Assembly (NCBI GenBank): GCA_025331125.1
Contig: JAOALB010000363.1
Span: 1-10,136 of the forward strand
From: Mycogone perniciosa
Taxonomy: Eukaryota > Ascomycota > Sordariomycetes > Hypocreales > Hypocreaceae
DNA: 10,136 bases
Direction of reading: 5' to 3'
The translations under genes and the position numbers were made by a program. This document shows, in pieces, positions 6,480 through 10,136 of this stretch (the first letter of the stretch is position 1; each line of letters begins with the position of its first letter). The notes under the pieces were generated by a model. That model made no database searches. It was not told the DNA's origin and was given only the letters and a program-made list of their open reading frames with translations.

Positions 6480-7523
6480 CGGCTGTTTAAATTTAGTGAA
6501 GCGATTATGAAAATGAAATGCTTGATCTTCATGTTGCCAAACTAGCTCCCAATCATCTTTCTTGTCAGCGACTAGGTGATGGGATTCGGTAGCACACGGC
6601 AAGACTGTATTCTCGCCCCTCAGGCCAGGCGTAGGCCGGACATAGGAAAATCCACTGAACTGTTGCATGACCTCAGCTCTCGTCGTTGGTCCTACATCTT
6701 GACTAAAGTACATTGCCAATTTCGACGGTTTGAAAGTTGGTTCGTATTCCCGCTGGACAAGCTTCTCCCAGTCAATACCGTAGAAGAAAGGATGGGCTTT
6801 AATTTCGGACACTCTGTTGACTCCTAATCGTTGCTGGGGGTTGCGGGCAAGGAGCTTGGTTAGGATATCTTGGGCGGATGGCGGTAGCCAGTCAGGAAGC
6901 TGGAGAGGTTCCGAGCGGATCCTGTGGTGTTTCTCAGCCGTGTCTTGGTCGTAAAACGGCGGCAATCCTATCAACATCTCGTGGAGGAACACTCCTAACG
7001 TCCACCACTTTGCCGCTTTGGGAGCAGTAGTAGAACCTTGGTCGGAGAGTAATTCGGGAGCTGGATACTCCAAGGTAGGGCGAGCAGTGCTTCCCGTGTC
7101 CTTTGCCCCTAAATGGAAGAGGCCGAGATCGCAAAGAACAATATGACCTCTGGAATCTAGGAGAATATTCTTTGGCTCCAACTCATAATAAGATGGGTCC
7201 AACTGATGCAGACACTCCAGTGCGGAAAGCATCTCGGCAGCGTACAATCTCGGCCCATCGATGTCGAAGTATCGCGCCCTTTGCAGGTGGTAGAATAGGG
7301 GTCCACCATGAATAAAGGGCAAAAAGAGCCATAGCTTCGTGCGCGTTTCGGCAATGAATTTAAGCGATGCGATGAAAGGATTATTGTTGATTGGCGAGAG
7401 GAGTGCACGTACCACGTCGAATCGCGATGAGACATGGGCTCTCTGAATCTGCATGGATGCGTAGAGGCGGTCGGTATCCGTTTTCCACGTCCGCTCAATG
7501 AAGCCCAGACTACTCTTTCCGAT
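6402..7523 (-). CDS. AGC (YPK-type) kinase domain with lost catalytic residues
   Basis: Reading from about 7523, IGKSSLGFIE stands for the glycine loop (usually GKGSFGKV) and LYASMQIQRAH for the beta-3 strand, with Met at 7454-7452 in place of the ATP-anchoring Lys. The alpha-C region is about four residues short and lacks an evident Glu. NNPFIASLKF, FLPFIHGG and YFDIDGPRLYAAEML..LECLH follow the family closely. The catalytic loop is YYELEPKNILLD instead of YRDLKPENILLD, with Glu at 7184-7182 replacing the catalytic Asp. DFG is DLG (Asp kept, 7130-7128). The activation loop lacks the usual TFCGTPEY pattern (STARPTLEY). GLPPFYDQDT, RNPQQRLG, IKAHPFF and the hydrophobic motif FSGFSY are kept. 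Phosphotransfer is very unlikely. After the tail the frame ends at TGA 6404-6402. Confidence 0.88.
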   Translation of the reverse strand: MGKSSLGFIERTWKTDTDRLYASMQIQRAHVSSRFDVVRALLSPINNNPFIASLKFIAETRTKLWLFLPFIHGGPLFYHLQRARYFDIDGPRLYAAEMLSALECLHQLDPSYYELEPKNILLDSRGHIVLCDLGLFHLGAKDTGSTARPTLEYPAPELLSDQGSTTAPKAAKWWTLGVFLHEMLIGLPPFYDQDTAEKHHRIRSEPLQLPDWLPPSAQDILTKLLARNPQQRLGVNRVSEIKAHPFFYGIDWEKLVQREYEPTFKPSKLAMYFSQDVGPTTRAEVMQQFSGFSYVRPTPGLRGENTVLPCATESHHLVADKKDDWELVWQHEDQAFHFHNRFTKFKQPINAAGPKSRGQPKTQHSRYSCGISE

Positions 7524-7916
7524 GGAATATATCTTGGCTGCCCTTGTGAGGGCCGGGTTTCTTCATGTAGAGGCGTACCGTGAACTCATTAGCCCTGAAA
7601 ACATCAAACTTCCTCGTAGTCTTCATCTTTTCGTTTGTCCATGCAGGATTCATTCTTGTTCCTGAAACAGCGTTGACGGTGACTTGAGACATTTCAAATT
7701 CCAATACGGCGTATGGCAATGTTCTATGGTCGGAAGCCGGAGGTATAGACCCTGTAGCTCTGTGTTCAACACAGGCCTTCACCGAAGGATCGCCTTGACG
7801 CTTGAAAATGTCCTCATATTGATACGGAAGCGAGAGGCCATGACCCTCGTGGACGGTGACTACCAGTACGCCGGGTCCAGGGCAGCTCGGCGACTCTATG
7901 GGAATAATCTCGGGCC
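7510..7916 (-). CDS. C2-like N-terminal region of a YPK-type kinase (ends in premature stop)
   Basis: GVLVVTVHEGHGLSL matches the opening strand of the C2-like region of YPK kinases. After a variable stretch, LPYAVLEFEMSQV, NAVSGT, NPAW, KFDVF and VRLYMKKPGPHKGSQDIF follow in family order. In the family this region is thought to regulate the kinase and its membrane targeting. Immediately after SQDIF the frame runs into TAG at 7512-7510, while the kinase sequence resumes in another frame at about 7520. The variable loop is short compared with what I know of the family. Confidence 0.8.
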
Positions 7917-7975
7917 CTTTTTTGGTTGTATGCATTAGCCAGAGCTTACAAAAAAAATTGCCTAAACATACGTAC

Positions 7976-8060
7976 TGAGTTCATTGTCATCTTCGGGAAT
8001 GGAGTGGCCTGGCCTGACATTTGGAAAATTGACTATTGCCAAAGGATCTGAGTCGGTCAT
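7976..8060 (-). CDS. leader exon of the kinase/ankyrin gene
   Basis: ATG at 8060 opens 28 codons (MTDSDPLAIVNFPNVRPGHS, then an acidic PEDDNEL) and one extra base. A GTACGT donor follows at 7975. The intron 7975-7917 is 59 nt, has a GGCTAATGC branch-like word and ends AAAAAAG. Joining gives an Arg codon and continues PEIIPIES in the C2-like frame. The internal ATG at 7935 lies inside the proposed intron, so it is the less likely start. Confidence 0.55.
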
Positions 8061-8280
8061 TCCGCAGCTAGTGGCTGTGATGGAGTAAGTTTGAGCTGGG
8101 GAGTGGACTGGTTCCAAGGAGAAGACAGAGACCCTATATACATATACTCCTTGGGATATATTTCAAAGACCTTCAACGTTGGTTGCCCTAGATAGGTCTT
8201 TTTCAAGAGAAATTTAGATGTATCAAAAGAAAAGACGTTGTTCGAGCTTCGAGGGGAGGCGGGGGGATCATGAGCGGTCC
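8061..8280 (-). promoter_or_regulatory. promoter region of the kinase/ankyrin gene
   Basis: Normal-composition DNA between the ATG at 8060 and the AT-rich block. On the minus strand two TATATA-like words (about 8134-8160) lie 75-100 bp upstream of the ATG, a reasonable TATA position. The region ends in a G-rich patch (about 8251-8268) directly before the composition breaks at about 8280. Confidence 0.4.
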
Positions 8281-10060
8281 TTTAATTTATATAAAGCTTT
8301 AATAAATTTTACATATATATTTAACTATTTAAAACTTTTCAATAGTTGATATATAATTATTTTTTATTTTGTATTTTTAAAGTATTAAAGAACATATTTT
8401 TGATATTATATTATTTTAATTTAAAGTTAAATTCTATTATAAAAGCAATAAATATATAAAATAAATATACTATTAAAGTAGCTATATATATATCTTTAAT
8501 TATAAAGACCTTTTCTATATCCCTTTAAGCTATAAAATTAAGCTTTATAATCTTTTAATTTGTCTTTTAATTAAACTTATATATAAAAACCTAATATATA
8601 AAAAATAACTTTATTTTTACATTTAAATATATTATGTTTTATTAAACTCTTTTTATATATAAAATGTTAATTTTATTATATATAGTTTATTTAAACTTAG
8701 TTTTAAATAAATAGTTTATAAACCTTTTTTAATTCTGTTAATAATTTTATTAAATCTTTTTAATAAATATTTAATTTATTAAAAGTAATACCTTTTTACA
8801 AAAAGACTTTATAGTTTATTACTATATTAAAAATAATGAATATTCTTATTATACTTTTTAATTTTATATTTATTAACTTTTATTAATAAAATAATAGTTA
8901 ATTTAATATTAAATTAAAACACTTTATAATTATTAAATATATATTAGATCTATTATTTTTAAATATAAAATTTAAAGTATATATTTTAATTTTATATATT
9001 AAACAATATTTATTAGTTTCTTTTATAAACCTTTTCTTTAAGATTTTAAACTTTTATTAACATTAATTACTACTTTATTATTTAAAGGATTTTTAATTAA
9101 CTTTTCCTTGAAAATTTACTTTTTTAATATAAACGTAAATAAATTTTAACTATATTAATTTACTTTTAGCCTTTATAAATAATTACTTTATATTAATCAT
9201 TATACTTTTAATATTAAAAATTTATCTTTACCTTCAAGCCTTTTTTAAAAACTTATTATATACCTTTAAAAATACTGCTTTATTTATATATAAATATTAC
9301 TTTGATTTATGAAAATGAACTTTTTTAAAGTAAAATTTAACATTTAAAGTTTAATTTTTTTTTTAAATATATTAATAGTTTAATTTAAATAATTATTAAG
9401 CTAATAGTAGTACTTTAAAGTTTAATTACTTCTAAAAGTAAAGCTTTTACTCTTTTATTACTTAAAAAGGTATTTTTCACTATAAAGGTATATAGTAAAA
9501 AAGTATAAACTATAACCTTACTTTTATAACCTTTTTAAATAGTTTATTTAATTAAATTATAATCGATTTATTTATAATTGCCTTTTTACTATTAAAATAA
9601 ATATTTTTATTAAACTATATACATTCTTTTAATAATCACTTCTATTAAATAAAGTAATTAAATATAATATATATTATATATAATATATTTAATAAAATAT
9701 TTAATTTAATTTTAAATTTAATTTTAAATTCTTTTTGTTTTAATTAACATTATAGTTTTCCTTTAATATATAAATATAATAGCTATAAATATAAATTTTA
9801 TTTTAATTTAATTATAGGTTTATATTAATAAAGTATACTATTACTTTAATACTTTTAAGCTATAAATTATTTAAAAGAGTAATACAGTTAAATATTTTAA
9901 TTAATTTAATTATAACTCTTTAACCTTTCTATTTTCATATACGATTTAGCTTATAAATATAAAAAAGTAAAACCTTTAAAATTATTCCTTTTTTATCTGC
10001 TTAAAGCTTATAGTATATTAAACCTTTAATTACTATTATAGCCTTTTTATTCTTTTATTT
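8280..10060. repeat. extreme AT-rich block (RIP-like), no gene
   Basis: Nearly 1.8 kb consisting mostly of A and T with TTTAAA, TTTATTA and ATATAT words and many stops in every frame on both strands. No open frame, RNA gene or motif survives. Small local structures include a tandem TTTAATTTTAAA pair at 9705-9728 and a near-palindromic AT run at 9661-9689. Both edges are abrupt (about 8280 and 10061), as for a transposon insertion fully mutated by RIP. The texture differs from the 100-650 block, which keeps more GC words, suggesting a different age or source element. Confidence 0.75.
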
Positions 10061-10136
10061 TGTGACGATCCGGGTTGATTCTCAAGGGATAAACCGAGGT
10101 TCGTGGGTTTATGTTGACAGAGAGGTCAGGGATGAA
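10061..10136. other. return to normal composition; possible LTR edge
   Basis: Composition changes within a few bases at 10061, where the sequence begins TGTGACGATCCGGGTTGATT. Ty3-type LTRs in fungi often begin TGT.ACG, so this could be a retrotransposon edge, but only 76 bases are visible and the other terminus lies outside. It could equally be ordinary genomic DNA beyond the AT block. Confidence 0.3.

Larger units (their letters stand above)
5513..8060 (-). pseudogene. degenerate YPK-type kinase/ankyrin fusion gene (pseudokinase, frames broken)
   Basis: The minus strand carries, in order, a leader exon (8060-7976), an intron (7975-7917), a YPK-type C2-like N-terminus (7916 to about 7525), an AGC kinase domain (about 7520-6580), a tail with a WW-like motif (about 6560-6460) and ankyrin repeats (about 6330-5600). 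The order and motifs point to a paralogue of the TORC2-activated YPK kinase (Gad8/YpkA family) fused to ankyrin repeats. The blocks lie in three frames, with shifts at about 7525 and 6410-6480. The linker expected between C2-like region and kinase is missing, and key catalytic residues are changed. Splicing could formally rejoin the frames (GTACGC 7578 to AG 7533; GTTTGG about 6540 to AG 6407), but each would delete conserved-looking protein and lacks a clear branch site. I favour a decayed gene. Confidence 0.75.

Noticed and set aside
7157..7498. 113-codon open frame on the minus strand overlapping the kinase
   Set aside because: Alternative frame of the kinase domain; the conserved motifs lie in the other frame.
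1..10136. CRISPR array, prokaryotic operons or rRNA/tRNA genes
   Set aside because: No regularly spaced repeats, spliceosomal introns are present, and no complete cloverleaf or rRNA sequence is seen.

Overview
The window looks like nuclear DNA of a filamentous ascomycete (Pezizomycotina; a Sordariomycete is my best guess, not proven). The signs are short GT-AG introns of 59-79 nt with CTAAC-like branch sites, fungal protein families (14-TM DHA2-type MFS pump, YPK-type AGC kinase fused to ankyrin repeats, reducing-PKS ketoreductase, CsbD-like protein), and sharply bounded AT-rich blocks, very rich in TpA, typical of RIP-mutated repeats.

Layout. Positions 1-650 are a decayed AT-rich block with a possible transposon end at its left edge. 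Positions 660-1214 are normal-composition promoter DNA. Positions 1215-3079 (+) hold a four-exon MFS transporter gene. What look like stops and frame changes there are three introns, and the spliced reading frame is open for 549 codons. Positions 3080-4130 are AT-rich, with a possible tRNA/SINE-like relic, a polypurine tract and a possible small spliced coding relic on the minus strand.

Positions 4130-5510 are a gene graveyard. They hold a truncated gene start on the plus strand (4133-4288), a double hairpin (4290-4331) and a CsbD-like fragment on the minus strand (4387-4578). Next comes a ~497-bp element bounded by ~80-bp inverted repeats (4581-5077) that encloses a broken PKS ketoreductase fragment on the minus strand. 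A GATC-rich palindromic patch and an unidentified ORF fragment follow.

Positions 5513-8060 (-) hold a degenerate gene with this order: short leader exon, YPK-type C2-like N-terminus, AGC kinase domain, WW-like motif, ankyrin repeats. The three coding blocks lie in three different frames. The kinase has lost its ATP-anchoring lysine and its catalytic aspartate, so it is both a pseudokinase and probably a pseudogene. Positions 8061-8280 are its promoter region. Positions 8280-10060 are a very AT-rich block with no readable gene. Normal composition resumes abruptly at 10061 with a TGTGACG word that could be an LTR edge.

No intact pathway is visible. The pump next to a PKS relic is consistent with a decayed or transposon-shuffled secondary-metabolism region. 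The least expected observation is the inverted-repeat element carrying a piece of a polyketide synthase, immediately next to a second gene fragment in the same orientation.
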